This document shows, piece by piece, positions 33,252 to 43,214 of a stretch of 64,000 nucleotides of DNA. The stretch comes from Bin94 sp965215535. GTDB taxonomy: Bacteria > Gemmatimonadota > Gemmatimonadetes > Longimicrobiales > Gaopeijiaceae. Below the pieces are notes generated by a model. It did no database searches. It had not been told where the DNA came from and was given only the letters and a program-made list of their open reading frames with translations. The stretch covers positions 2,046,001-2,110,000 of the forward strand of contig OZ244063.1 of the NCBI GenBank assembly GCA_965215535.1, in the 5' to 3' direction. The position numbers and the translations under genes are program-made. Every line of letters begins with the position of its first letter. Positions within the stretch are counted from its first letter, which is position 1.

Positions 33252-34896
33252 CCTTTCGGGGCTCCGATGCCGCCGCCCACCCCTGCGCCAGTCGCAGAAT
33301 CACCTGCGCACCCCCGAAATCCACCCCCTGCCAGTCGGTCAGTTCATGACCGCGCGCCTCAAGTGCGGCCGCCCTTTCGTCGTCGATCCGCTCGACCGCA
33401 ACCCGTCTGCCCGCAAGGTGCCGGAAGCGGGCCGCATCGACCGCCTCCTGCGGGTCCATTCCGAAGACAAGCATATTGAGCAGAAGTTGTGCATGGCCCT
33501 GTGGCTGCATCGAACCGCCCATCAATCCGAAGGCCATCAGCGGCTCTTCACCTTGAGTAACGAACCCCGGAATAATTGTATGAAAGGGACGCTTGCGCGG
33601 CGCAACCCGATTGGGGTGCCCTTCGTCGATCACAAATCCGGCCCCCCGATTCTGCAGCGCAAAGCCGAGCCCCGGAATCACAATTCCCGAACCGAAGGAC
33701 GAATACACCGAGTTGATGAACGAAATCATGTTGCCCTCTTCATCGGCAACGGTCAGGTAGATCGTCTCGGAATCGGTGATTGCGCGCCCGGGATTGACGC
33801 GGTCGGCGGCGACAGCGGGGTCGATCAGCGCCCGGCGGGCATCGATGTAGGCGGGATTCAGGAGCGCTTCGGGATCGATTTCCATCGCTTCGGGGTCGGA
33901 GACGTAGCGGTGCAGATCGGCAAAGGCGAGCTTCTTGGCCTCGATCAGGTGGTGAAGGTAGTCGGTAGAGTTGTGCCCCATCCCCTCCAGGTCCAGCGGT
34001 TCGAGGAGCTCGAGCATGGCAAGCGCGGCGATTCCCTGGCCCGCCGGGGGCAGCTCCCAGACCGTATAGCCACGAAAATCGGTGCTGAGCGGCTCTACCC
34101 AGCGCGGTTCATGCAGCGCCAGATCTTCGAGGGTGACAAACCCGCCCAGCGCAGCGAGCCCATCGACCAGCTCCTGCCCCAGGCGACCGCCATAGAGCGT
34201 CTCCGGCCCCTCGTCGGCAATCATGGCAAACGACCGCGCCAGCTCCGGGTTGGTGAACCACTCGCCAGCGCGGGGCGCCCTCGTCCCATCGATCAGGTAG
34301 GTGTCGCGGGCCCCCGGATCGCGGGCCAGCCGGTCGGCCGCCGCAGCCCACTGGCGGGCAATTACCGGCGTGACCGGAAAGCCGTCCTGCGCAATGCGAA
34401 TCGCCGGCTGCAAAACATCGCCCAGCGTCAGCCTGCCGAAGCGCTCGACGAGGGCGTTCCACCCCGAGACCGCGCCCGGCACCGTCACCACCTCCGCCCC
34501 GCTGCCCGGCACCTCGTCGTAGCCCCGTTCGCCGAGAGCCTCGGCGGTCATCCCACTCCCGCTGCGCCCGCTCGCATCGATTCCATGAAGCGCGCGCGTT
34601 TCGTTCCACCAGACGATCGCAAAGGCGTCGCCCCCCATGCCGGTCATGTGCGGTTCGGTGACATTGAGCACGGCGGCTGCAGCCACGGCGCCATCGATCG
34701 CGTTTCCGCCCCGTTGCATGATCTCGAGCGCGGCCGCCGTTGCAAGGGGCTGGCTGGTGGCGGCTGCATTGCGGGGCGCATAAACGGTCGAGCGGCGTCC
34801 CATGTCGGGGGTCTGGGCGTGAAGAGTCATGGGAATCAGCGCCGTTGTGGCGGCAGCAAGGAGAACGGGACGAAGAAAGGAAGTGCGGGACGGCAT
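33229..34896 (-). CDS. ggt: Gamma-glutamyltransferase family protein
   Basis: The 555-residue precursor starts at an ATG with AGGAGAG about nine bases upstream. Signal peptide: LLAAATTALIPMTLHAQ. Domain hallmarks are GGNAIDGAVAAAAVLNVTEP, MTGMGGDAFAIVWW, the autocatalytic Thr in DSETIYLTVADEEGN and the FGSGIVIPGLGFALQNRG substrate loop, with a late GGSMQPQGHAQ. The family self-cleaves at that Thr into two subunits and hydrolyses or transfers gamma-glutamyl groups from glutathione-like compounds in the periplasm. SETIY replaces the more usual GDTIY or TTH, but the Thr is kept. It overlaps the Nudix gene downstream. Confidence 0.88.
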   Translation of the reverse strand: MPSRTSFLRPVLLAAATTALIPMTLHAQTPDMGRRSTVYAPRNAAATSQPLATAAALEIMQRGGNAIDGAVAAAAVLNVTEPHMTGMGGDAFAIVWWNETRALHGIDASGRSGSGMTAEALGERGYDEVPGSGAEVVTVPGAVSGWNALVERFGRLTLGDVLQPAIRIAQDGFPVTPVIARQWAAAADRLARDPGARDTYLIDGTRAPRAGEWFTNPELARSFAMIADEGPETLYGGRLGQELVDGLAALGGFVTLEDLALHEPRWVEPLSTDFRGYTVWELPPAGQGIAALAMLELLEPLDLEGMGHNSTDYLHHLIEAKKLAFADLHRYVSDPEAMEIDPEALLNPAYIDARRALIDPAVAADRVNPGRAITDSETIYLTVADEEGNMISFINSVYSSFGSGIVIPGLGFALQNRGAGFVIDEGHPNRVAPRKRPFHTIIPGFVTQGEEPLMAFGLMGGSMQPQGHAQLLLNMLVFGMDPQEAVDAARFRHLAGRRVAVERIDDERAAALEARGHELTDWQGVDFGGAQVILRLAQGWAAASEPRKDGHAAGN

Positions 34897-35461
34897 CGGA
34901 CTGGATCTCTCCTGGAATGATGAAGACTTGATGATGAAGGGCCAGAGATGTAGGGGCCGGAGGATGGAGGCGGAAGGGGGACCGGGATCGGTGGCGGGTG
35001 GTTCGGCTGGACCCTCAGACCCGGCGTGAATGCCGGTAGATCTGTCGGACACTCGGCCCATTGCATAAATTTAGCATCAGCCCGTTTCGCATGGAGGTGG
35101 AATTGAATGCAGAGGCGGCCCGGATGAGCGGAACATGGTCGCTCTGTCGGTCCCCCGGCCAGCCCGGCTTGACCCTGCCACCGTGGCCGACTGGCCGAAA
35201 TGGCCATGCTGTGCGGTCCGTTTCCGGTGCATTGGCGGCCAATCCGGCGGAAATTGCCCCGGAGCGCCCCTTGCATCGTCTTCGGTCTTCGCCCCTGGCC
35301 TGTTCCCGCAGCCATCCCGGTGGCAGGATTCATGCATCGCACTGCCTGCAGTCCGTGAATGCCTGTGCGGACGCGCACCGGGAGCGGCAAAGGCGCCGGT
35401 CCCGCAAGGCCGGGCGGGGCCCGAACAGCCCGGCTTCCCACCGAACAAGGACAACAGCTTC
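34897..35461. other. Divergent regulatory gap between ggt and lon
   Basis: The 565 bases contain no supported gene. The frame that continues upstream of lon reads as low-complexity noise. I see no CIRCE-type inverted repeat, and no confident sigma32-like promoter could be identified for lon. Confidence 0.4.
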
Positions 35462-37999
35462 ATGAGCAGACGATTCAGCTTGCCCGTTCTTCCTCTTCGC
35501 GACACCGTGGTCTATCCGGGAGTCGCGGTTCCCATCTCGGCCGGTCGGCCCGGAACGATGGCGGCGGTACAGGTGGCGCTTGACGGCGACCGCAGGCTCT
35601 TCGCGGTTGCGCAAAGCGAGAACCGGGACGAGGCCGACCCGCGCATTCTCTATCCGGTGGGAACGGTGGTGCGGGTTTTGCAGACGCATCGGGTGCGCGG
35701 GGGCATTCAGCTTCTGGTGCAGGGCGAGGAGCGTGCGCACGCCATGCAATATTCCGTCGCCGAAGACGGGATGCTGCAGGCCAGCCTGGTTCCGGTCAAG
35801 CGGCAGCCGCCCCCCAACGCCGAGGACCCGACCTTTCTGGCGATCGATCAGGAGCTTCGCGAACGCGCCACCGAGCTGGGAACGCGCCGCGGGGTGTCGT
35901 CCGATGCGCTGAACCAGCTCATTCAGGGGGTGGACGAACCGGGCGCCTTTGCCGATCTGGTGGCCTTCTACCTCGATCTGCCGACCGAAGAGAAGCAGGA
36001 GCTGCTCGAAACGCTCGACGACGAGGACCGAATGCGGGGTGCCCTGATGGCGGTGGAGCGCGAACTGGCGCGCATCGAGGCCCACGAGGACATTCAGGCG
36101 CGGGTGCAGGAAGAGTTGGGCGAGCGCCAGCGCGAGATGATTCTGCGCGAACAGATGAAGCAGATTCGCCGGGAACTGGGCGAGGAGGGCGAACGCGAGG
36201 ATGCCGACGAGCTGCGGGAACGGATCGCCGCAATGGATCTTCCCGAGGTCGCCCGCAACGAGGTGGAGCGCGAGCTTCGCCGGCTGAACCGGACATCGCC
36301 GCAATCGGCCGAGTACCAGGTCATTCGCACGTATCTGGATTGGATTATCGAGCTTCCCTGGGGCGAACGCACCGACGACAAGCTCGATCTGCACCGCGCC
36401 GAGGAGATCCTGGACGAGGATCACTACGGGCTGGAGGATGTCAAGGACCGGGTTCTTGAATTTCTGGCCGTGCGCAAGTTGCAGCAGGAGCGCTTTGGCG
36501 AGGAGGACGAGGGCGAAGAGGTGGAGCAGGAGGAGGCCGAAGTCGAGGCGGAGGCCGGGAGCGATGAGGTGGAGGCCGGGGCAGGGGAGGCCGCCGAAGA
36601 CGAAGCCGTCGAAACCGACGATGATGTGGATGAGCTTGCGGGGCGTCGCGGCCGGGGGCCGATCCTTCTCTTTGCCGGACCTCCCGGAGTGGGGAAGACG
36701 AGCATTGCGCAGTCGATCGCGCGGTCGGTGGGGCGCAAGTACGTCCGGATTTCACTGGGCGGCGCGCGCGACGAAGCCGATATCCGGGGGCACCGCCGCA
36801 CCTACGTGGGCGCCATGCCGGGGCGCATCATTCAGGGGATGAAGGAGGCCGGAACCCGCAATCCCGTCTTCCTCCTGGACGAGGTGGACAAGCTGGGCGT
36901 CTCCTTCCAGGGCGACCCCAGTTCGGCGCTTCTCGAGGTCCTCGATCCGGCGCAGAACTCGACCTTCATCGACCACTACATGGGCGTTCCCTTCGACCTT
37001 TCCGAGGTTCTCTTCATTGCGACCGCCAACTACGAGGACCGGATTCCCGCGCCGCTCCTGGACCGGATGGAGTCGGTGGAGTTCCGCGGCTACACCGAGC
37101 AGGAGAAGCTGGAGATCGCCCGGCGGTATCTGCTTCCGCGCCAGATGGACGATTCGGGTCTGCGCGAGGAGGAGCTCGCCGTGGGCGATGAGGCCATTCT
37201 CAGCGTCGTGCAGAAGTACACGCGCGAGGCGGGAGTTCGTCAGCTTGAACGCGAGCTGGGCAAGCTGGCGCGCAAGGTAGCCCGCAAGATCGCGTCGGAA
37301 GAGAGCGAGGGAATGTCGCTCGGCGCGGATGCGGCCGCAGAGCTGCTGGGCCGGCCACGGGTTTTTCCGGAACACCGCGCGGCCGAGGATGCCGCCGGGG
37401 TCGCCACAGGCATGTTCTACACCCCGATGGGCGGCGACATCATGTTTGTCGAGGCCAGCGTGATGCCCGGCGATGGCGGGCTGGTTCTGACCGGACAGTT
37501 GGGCGATGTGATGAAGGAATCGGCGCGGGCGGCGCTCTCCTACGCCAAGAGCCACTGCGATGCGCTGGGAATCGACGAGAGCCTGCTCGAAAAGCGTGAA
37601 ATCCACATCCATGTCCCGGCGGGCGCGATCCCCAAGGATGGCCCTTCGGCGGGAATCACCATGGCCACGGCGCTGATCTCGGCAATTGCGGGGCGCAAGG
37701 TGCGCGCGGATCTGGCGATGACCGGCGAGCTGACGCTCACGGGCCGCGTTCTGCCGATCGGCGGAGTCAAGGAAAAGGTTCTGGGTGCAGTCCGCGCCGG
37801 CATTCAGGAGATCATCCTTCCGCAGGACAACGAATCACACCTGGACGACCTTCCCGACGAGGTTCGCAAGACGCTGACCATCCACCTCGTCGAGGATCTT
37901 CACCGGGTGATCGAACTCGCGATCCGGCGGCCACGGAAGTCCTTGCCCCGATCCCGGTCCTCGGTGCGTCCCGGAGAGGAATCGACGATTCAGGCATAG
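35462..37999 (+). CDS. lon: ATP-dependent Lon protease with acidic insert
   Basis: The 845-residue protein begins MSRRFSLPVLPLRDTVVYPG, the standard LonN start. The domain ends with ILREQMKQIRRELGEE. The AAA+ module has Walker A GPPGVGKT at about 406-413 and FLLDEVDKLG; the protease domain has GMFYTPMGG, catalytic Ser729 in KDGPSAG and Lys770 in GGVKEK. Between the end of the linker (LQQERFGEED) and the Walker A strand an insert of about 50 residues, at roughly 345-395, is almost entirely Glu, Asp and Ala. Ordinary Lon has only a few residues there. It degrades misfolded and regulatory proteins in the cytoplasm. Confidence 0.95.
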   Translation: MSRRFSLPVLPLRDTVVYPGVAVPISAGRPGTMAAVQVALDGDRRLFAVAQSENRDEADPRILYPVGTVVRVLQTHRVRGGIQLLVQGEERAHAMQYSVAEDGMLQASLVPVKRQPPPNAEDPTFLAIDQELRERATELGTRRGVSSDALNQLIQGVDEPGAFADLVAFYLDLPTEEKQELLETLDDEDRMRGALMAVERELARIEAHEDIQARVQEELGERQREMILREQMKQIRRELGEEGEREDADELRERIAAMDLPEVARNEVERELRRLNRTSPQSAEYQVIRTYLDWIIELPWGERTDDKLDLHRAEEILDEDHYGLEDVKDRVLEFLAVRKLQQERFGEEDEGEEVEQEEAEVEAEAGSDEVEAGAGEAAEDEAVETDDDVDELAGRRGRGPILLFAGPPGVGKTSIAQSIARSVGRKYVRISLGGARDEADIRGHRRTYVGAMPGRIIQGMKEAGTRNPVFLLDEVDKLGVSFQGDPSSALLEVLDPAQNSTFIDHYMGVPFDLSEVLFIATANYEDRIPAPLLDRMESVEFRGYTEQEKLEIARRYLLPRQMDDSGLREEELAVGDEAILSVVQKYTREAGVRQLERELGKLARKVARKIASEESEGMSLGADAAAELLGRPRVFPEHRAAEDAAGVATGMFYTPMGGDIMFVEASVMPGDGGLVLTGQLGDVMKESARAALSYAKSHCDALGIDESLLEKREIHIHVPAGAIPKDGPSAGITMATALISAIAGRKVRADLAMTGELTLTGRVLPIGGVKEKVLGAVRAGIQEIILPQDNESHLDDLPDEVRKTLTIHLVEDLHRVIELAIRRPRKSLPRSRSSVRPGEESTIQA

Positions 38000-38255
38000 G
38001 AATCTCTTGCGCAATCCGGGTAGAATTGTCACTGTTGCTGAACATATGTTGCGTCAGCCATCCTGGACCGGATGTTGTGTGCAATCAATCGCTCTCTGTG
38101 CCTCCGCCAGAAGGGCTGGACCAAAGGTACGGAGACAGGCGCCCATGCATGATCTGTCAGGGGATTGTGTATGATTTGATCTCCGGCTTTCTCAAAAATT
38201 GTTTAACAATTGAGTGTGCGGAGAAGGGCATGATCACACGCCTGCCGCCTGGACA
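38000..38255. other. Convergent gap between lon and selD with inverted repeat
   Basis: A perfect 15-base inverted repeat, AATTGTTTAACAATT at 38197-38211, lies within outer arms CTCCG (38181) and CGGAG (38219). It could be a bidirectional terminator for the two convergent genes, although no long T run follows, or a protein-binding site. Confidence 0.4.
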
Positions 38256-39341
38256 TCAGCCGGTCCCATCGGCCTCTGCCGCGACAATCCGGATCTCGCC
38301 CCCCCGCCCGGCCACCATCTCGCCGATCACGGCCGCCCCCTCGCCCCGTGCGACCAGCTCCCGGATCAGGGTGGGAGTGCGGTCCGGGGCGCTGGCGATC
38401 AGAAGTCCCCCCGATGTTTGTGCATCGGCCAGAAGGATGCGGGTCGTTTCCGGCACGCCCGGGTCGTGGCTGACCCGCGCCTCTGAATCTGTCATGTTGC
38501 GCCGCGTTCCCCCCGGCACGTACCCGGCCTCGATCAGTGCGGCCACCCCGTCCAGCGCAGGCACCGCCCCGGCCTCGATCCGCGCTCCCACCCCCGAGGC
38601 CGCCAACATGTTGCCCAGGTGACCGGTGAGGCCGTAACCCGTGACATCGGTTGCCGCCCGCGCGCCTGCGGCCACCGCCGCCTCGGCCGCTCCCCGGTTC
38701 AGGCGTGCCATCGTCTCGACAGCCGTATGCAGCACAGCGTCGGGGCAGGTGTCCGCCTTGACCGCAGTGGCAACGATTCCCGACCCCAGAGGCTTGGTCA
38801 GAACCAGGTCGTCGCCGACGCGCGCGCGGTCGTTGGCCAGCATCAGGGCGGGGTCCACCTCGCCGACCGCCACCATTCCGTACTTGGGCTCTGCATCGTC
38901 GATCGAGTGGCCGCCCAGCACCGCAATTCCGGCCTCGCGGGCCTTTTCCGCGCCGCCGCGCACGATTTCTTCGGCGATTCCCTCGGGCAACAGCTTTCTG
39001 GGGAAGGAGAGGAGGTTCAGCGCGAAGAGCGGCCGCGCGCCCATGGCATAGACATCGGAGAGGGCGTTGGCTGCGGCGATGCGTCCGAAATCGAAGGGAT
39101 CATCGACGATCGGCGTAAAGAAATCCAGGGTCACGACCAGCGCGCGCCCTTCGTCGATTCGGTACACGGCGGCATCGTCCCTCGTGCTGGCATCCACCAG
39201 AACCCGAGGGTCGGCTGCGGGCAAAAGATGACGCAGAACCTGCGCCAGCTCGGTCTGGCCGAGCTTGCAGGCTCACCCGGCGCCGTGCGAAAGGGTGCTG
39301 AGCCGGATTCGGGGTCGCTGGTCGCGGGGGTCGCTCTTCAT
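38256..39341 (-). CDS. selD: Selenide, water dikinase, selenocysteine-containing (UGA read through)
   Basis: The full gene starts at the ATG at 39341 and has an in-frame TGA at 39273-39275. Before it the protein reads IRLSTLSHGAG and after it ACKLGQTELAQVL, the exact place where SelD has HGAGCGCK or HGAG-Sec-GCK. Sec is residue 23 and the conserved Lys is residue 26. The rest is standard: DDAAVYRIDEGRALVVTLDFF, GGHSIDDAEPKYG, TDVTGYGLTGHLGNM. A strong hairpin directly follows the UGA (see the SECIS entry). SelD makes selenophosphate from selenide and ATP for Sec-tRNA synthesis. Automated callers would start the gene after the UGA and lose the first 40 residues including the active site. Confidence 0.93.
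39239..39275 (-). promoter_or_regulatory. Bacterial SECIS element in selD
   Basis: Starting at the UGA the minus strand folds as a lower stem CCTGC/GCAGG and an upper stem AGCTCGG/CCGAGCT closed by the loop CCAGA. Every base in both stems pairs. Position directly 3' of the UGA and overall size match bacterial SECIS hairpins that recruit SelB with Sec-tRNA. Confidence 0.85.
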
Positions 39342-39523
39342 GGCTCCGAATCTAACAGCCCTGCGGGCCGCTCCGCGCGGCATCTGCGTGGCGGCGCATT
39401 CGTGGTCGGGCGATCCTGCGGAGAGCGGACCGGTCCAGGACCGGGGGAGCATCCACCTGCGGCTGCCGGGCGGGATCGTGCATCGGCCGCCCCCCAAGGT
39501 TTACAGGGCGGCGCGCGGGGCCC

Positions 39524-40366
39524 ATGCTTAAATCCATGAATACCCCGACCTGGCAGGCGCGGCAGGACTTTGCCCGCGAAGTCGAGCGTCCCGACGAGGA
39601 GCTGAATCTTGCGCGGGCCGCCCTTCTTGTGGCGCAGGAGGAGTACGCCCAACTGCCGGTGGAGCGCTACCTGGTACGGCTCGATGCGCTGGCCGAGGAG
39701 GTGCGCGATCGTCTGGGGCCCGAGAAGGGGCCTCCCGTGGTTCTGGGCGAGGTACTCGCCAGCCTCTTTGGCAATCGCAAGCTGTCGGGCAATCGCAAAC
39801 AGTACCATGATCCGCGCAATTCCTTTCTCAATGATGTGCTGGACCGCGGCCTGGGAATTCCGCTGACGCTGGGACTGGTCCTGCTCGAGGTGGGCTGGCG
39901 GCTCGATCTGCCCCTCGAGGGGGTGGATTTTCCCGGTCACTTCATGGTGCGCTACCGGGGTGAGGCGGTGATCTTCCTGATCGACCCCTTCCACGGCGGT
40001 CGGGTGTGGCTGGAATCCGAAGCGCAAGAGCTTCTGGACCGGCAGCACGGCGGGGTGGTGCGTCTCCGGAAGCGCCATCTGCGCACCGCAGCGCGCCACG
40101 ACATGATTGTGCGTCTGCTCCTCAATCTGAAGGGGATCTATCATCGGTTGCGCGATCACAAACGGGCGCTGGCCGTGGTGGAGCGCATTCTGATTCTGCG
40201 CCCGACCGCGCCGTCGCAGATTCGCGACCGAGGCTATCTGCTGGCGCAACTGGGGCGCTCCGGGGAAGCCGTCACCCAACTGGAGACCTATCTGACCTTT
40301 GCACCCGAGGCTCGCGATGTACAGCGGGTGGAGGCGCTGGTGCGCGAACTGAAGAGCCTGCCATGA
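39524..40366 (+). CDS. SirB1 transglutaminase-like protein with TPR tail
   Basis: The 280-residue protein (276 if started at the ATG at 39536) contains NRKQYHDPRNSFLNDVLDRG, GIPLTLGLVLLEVGWRLDLP and VDFPGHFMVRYRG, the SirB1/transglut_core2 signature. A C-terminal TPR pair follows (LLLNLKGIYHRLRDHKRAL, RDRGYLLAQLGRSGEAV). The function of this widespread family is unknown. Its stop overlaps the start of the YgfZ gene (ATGA), and it is divergent from selD. Cytoplasmic, no signal peptide. Confidence 0.85.
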   Translation: MLKSMNTPTWQARQDFAREVERPDEELNLARAALLVAQEEYAQLPVERYLVRLDALAEEVRDRLGPEKGPPVVLGEVLASLFGNRKLSGNRKQYHDPRNSFLNDVLDRGLGIPLTLGLVLLEVGWRLDLPLEGVDFPGHFMVRYRGEAVIFLIDPFHGGRVWLESEAQELLDRQHGGVVRLRKRHLRTAARHDMIVRLLLNLKGIYHRLRDHKRALAVVERILILRPTAPSQIRDRGYLLAQLGRSGEAVTQLETYLTFAPEARDVQRVEALVRELKSLP

Positions 40367-41442
40367 CAACCGGGTCGCAACGGAGCGGCGATCGCACCGG
40401 GCGAGGGGGCCAGGAGCATCCCGCAGCCCCTGGTCACGACGCTCTTGATCGGCAGCGCGAGTACCGGGCCGCGACCGGGGGATGTGGAGTGGTGGCCCGC
40501 GACGATCGCTGCCTTCTGCGCGTACATGGGCGCGCGCCGGCGCAGATGCTCAATGGAATTTTGACGAACCGGATTCCCGAAGCGCCGGTGGAGGGGGTGG
40601 GCGATGCGGTCTATGGAACGATGCTGACCGCCAAAGGCAGAATGGTGACCGACCTGATTACCCTCTGGTTGGGGGCTGGCGGTGGAGAGGGGGTGGGGCT
40701 GAATGTCTCGGTGCATGGGGCGGAGGCCGCGTTGAACCACTTTCAACACTTTCTTCCTCCGAGGATGGCCAGAGTTGAGGCGCTGACCGCCTGCACAAGG
40801 CTTCTGACCGTTGCGGGCCCGGGCGCGGGCGATGCAGTGGCGTCGGCATTCGGGGTGGAGATGGCATCGGTCTTTGGCGTAACCGTAGGCAAGCGCTGCG
40901 CGCTTCTGAGTGGCGGACCCGTGCAGGGCGGCCTGCTGGTGGCGCGCGGGGTGCGTCAGATCGATTCCTGGGATCTGTGGATTGGCGCGGAAAGGGTGAA
41001 GGAGGCACAGGAAAGACTCTGCGAAGCGGGCGCAAAAATCATAAGCATGCACACTTGGGAAACCTTGCGCATCGAGGCGGGATTTCCCGAGTTTGGAATC
41101 GACATGGACAACGACACAATTCCAATTGAAGCGGGACTTGGCGATTGTGCATTCGATCACAACAAAGGGTGCTATACCGGCCAGGAGGTCATTGTGCGAA
41201 TCCTGCACCGCGGGCATGTCAATTGGCACCTGAGGTCGTTGCGCTTCGGCGAATCGGCGCCGCAGCCGGGAATGGAGCTCTTCCAGCCGGGCAATGCCAG
41301 GGCACGCGGCCGCATCACCTCGGTTGCCCACTCGCCGCGCCTGGGTCAGGGGGTTGGTCTGGGGTATGTGCGTCGCGAGATCGAGCCTCCGGCGACGCTG
41401 CGGCTGGAGAGCGAAGAGGGAGCCGAGATCGGGGTGGTCTGA
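40363..41442 (+). CDS. ygfZ: YgfZ/GcvT-like folate-binding iron-sulfur assembly protein
   Basis: The 359-residue protein starts with four bases of overlap with the SirB1 gene. Family features are QMLNGILTNRIPEAPVEGVG, AKGRMVTDLITLW, the second-domain ETLRIEAGFPEFGIDMDNDT and the signature KGCYTGQEVIVRILHRGHVN, which contains the essential Cys. YgfZ uses tetrahydrofolate to help assemble or repair Fe-S clusters. An N-terminal extension of about 35 residues rich in Gly, Arg and Gln precedes the domain. Confidence 0.88.
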   Translation: MTTGSQRSGDRTGRGGQEHPAAPGHDALDRQREYRAATGGCGVVARDDRCLLRVHGRAPAQMLNGILTNRIPEAPVEGVGDAVYGTMLTAKGRMVTDLITLWLGAGGGEGVGLNVSVHGAEAALNHFQHFLPPRMARVEALTACTRLLTVAGPGAGDAVASAFGVEMASVFGVTVGKRCALLSGGPVQGGLLVARGVRQIDSWDLWIGAERVKEAQERLCEAGAKIISMHTWETLRIEAGFPEFGIDMDNDTIPIEAGLGDCAFDHNKGCYTGQEVIVRILHRGHVNWHLRSLRFGESAPQPGMELFQPGNARARGRITSVAHSPRLGQGVGLGYVRREIEPPATLRLESEEGAEIGVV

Positions 41443-41679
41443 GGTCTGCCCGGAGGTGTCGTCATCCACGCCGCGACCGCAACGCATCTCCCGAGACGTC
41501 GTGTCGGATGCGCTGAGGGTGCTCCATATCGCGAGGATGCGGCCGGTTCCGCCTGCGGTGTGGAAGACAGGGTGTAGAAAGACAGGAGGGCCGGTCGGGT
41601 ACGCAGGGTGCCGCGTGGCGGCCAAATCCCCCTCTTGAAAATGGCCTGCGCGAAATGGCTTGCCGACCAGGGTGTAACG

Positions 41680-41708
41680 TTGCGGGCCTCGCAGTCCCAC
41701 TCTACCAT
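41680..41708 (+). promoter_or_regulatory. Promoter upstream of propeller gene
   Basis: TTGCGG at 41680-41685 and TACCAT at 41703-41708 with a 17-base spacer, 84 bases before the ATG. The rest of the 41443-41792 gap shows nothing else. Confidence 0.4.
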
Positions 41709-41792
41709 AGACGGCACACTTCGGGGTCGTCGCCAGACTGCCGGAACCGGTGGCTTGGCAGTCTGTCCATCTCCGCGACAAGGAGTGAAGAC

Positions 41793-43113
41793 CATGAAGA
41801 ATCGCATCGCATCCACTCTCGCCCGCCTGCTCGTTTCCCTTGTCGCTGCCATTCGGCCTTTCGTTGGCCGCATGACTGCGATTCCGTCGCCGGAAGGGGC
41901 GTTGCCAGCGCGAACCGTTGTCCTGGCCCTGATCGTCGGTGCGTCGCTGACGATCCTGTCGCCCATGAACCCGAAGGGCATACAGGGCGGCGGCACCTGC
42001 AGATTTCGCCGATGGCGAGGCGTTCCCGGAGCCGTTGCGGTCGCCTGCTTTGCGCTGGTTTCTGGTGCCTGTTCGGATGGTTCATTCCGGAACGCCGGGA
42101 CTTCGTCGCAATTTGAGGTGGTGGAACGGGTGCGCATCGGCAGCCTGAATGGCGAAACTGCCTTCGGACATATTGCAGCACTTGACTGGGGCCCGAATGG
42201 TCGCATTCGGGTGGCCGATGGATTCGCCAACGAGATCTCGGAGTTCAGCGCCGCGGGCGATCCAATCCGCAGCTTTGGACGCCAGGGCGAGGGGCCGGGC
42301 GAGTTTCAGAGAATTCTTGCGATGGTGTCGGTGGCCGATTCCTTTGTGATTACAGACTGGGCCGGGGCGCGGCAACGGTATATGATCTTTGATTCAACAG
42401 GCCAATTCGTGCGCGAAGTGCCAAGAGATGTGTCGGGCGTATTGCCGCCGGGCCGGACAGATTATCTGGGAGGAAGCCGGATTCTGGATTTTGGCGTTGA
42501 GCTCGACCACGAAGAGCGTATTGTCGTTGTGCCCTATGCGGTGAATCTGGCCACGGGCGAATATCGGAGGTATCCCGGTCTTTCGGGGGAGACCTTTCCG
42601 CGTGATCCAATTCCGATCGTGTCGGCGACCGCGTATATGCGCGCGCTGCGATGGGATCTGGGCGAAGATGGAGCCCTCTGGTACGGCTTCAACAACGAAC
42701 AACAGTTGCTGCGCCGCGACCTGGCGAGCGCGGAGCCCGACGATACCCTGGAGCTGCAGATGCCGCCGGTTCCGATCTCCGCCACCCTTCGTCGCCGCCT
42801 TCTGGACAGCGCGGCTGTGCTGGGTTCACGACTGCCTCCATCCCTGGTTCCCGACGTGCTTCCATTCATACAATCGATCTGGTCGCTCGGCGACGGACTG
42901 CTTGCGATTGTGCGACCGCCGGAGCCCTTGGCCACAGCTCCCGGAACCCGTCTCAATCTTTACCTGAATGGGCATTTTTCCGGGCAGGTGAGCCTTGAGC
43001 ACGAATGGGAACCTCCCCGCCGGGTGCGCGGCCGACAGGTTTTGAGCGCCACGCGCGACGCCGCCGGGGTTCCCCATGTGTCGGTGATTGAATTCAGGGA
43101 GATCGATCCGTAA
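41793..43113 (+). CDS. 6-bladed beta-propeller lipoprotein with possible N-terminal extension
   Basis: From the ATG at 41793 (AAGGAG nine bases upstream) the protein has 439 residues. A genuine lipoprotein signal (VPGAVAVACFALVSGACSDG) appears only about 60 residues in, after an in-frame ATG at 41965, and the stretch before it contains two hydrophobic segments. Either translation starts at 41965 or a short leader frame has fused to the gene. The propeller blades are regular: IAALDWGPNGRIRVADGFAN, IRSFGRQGEGPGEFQRI, YMIFDSTGQFVREV, WDLGEDGALWYGFNN. Function unknown, cell-surface location likely. Confidence 0.75.
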
Positions 43114-43214
43114 TGCAATAACAAACATGGCCCGCAGGCCAGAATGGATTCCATGCCCGTAGAGATGTGTGCCGGCATGTGTCCGCAGGTGGCCAAAACG
43201 AAAAGAAGGCAAGG

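Noticed and set aside
38256..39224. selD as a gene starting after the TGA (323 residues)
   Set aside because: It would lack the catalytic Sec/Cys and Lys, which are encoded immediately around the UGA with a SECIS hairpin.
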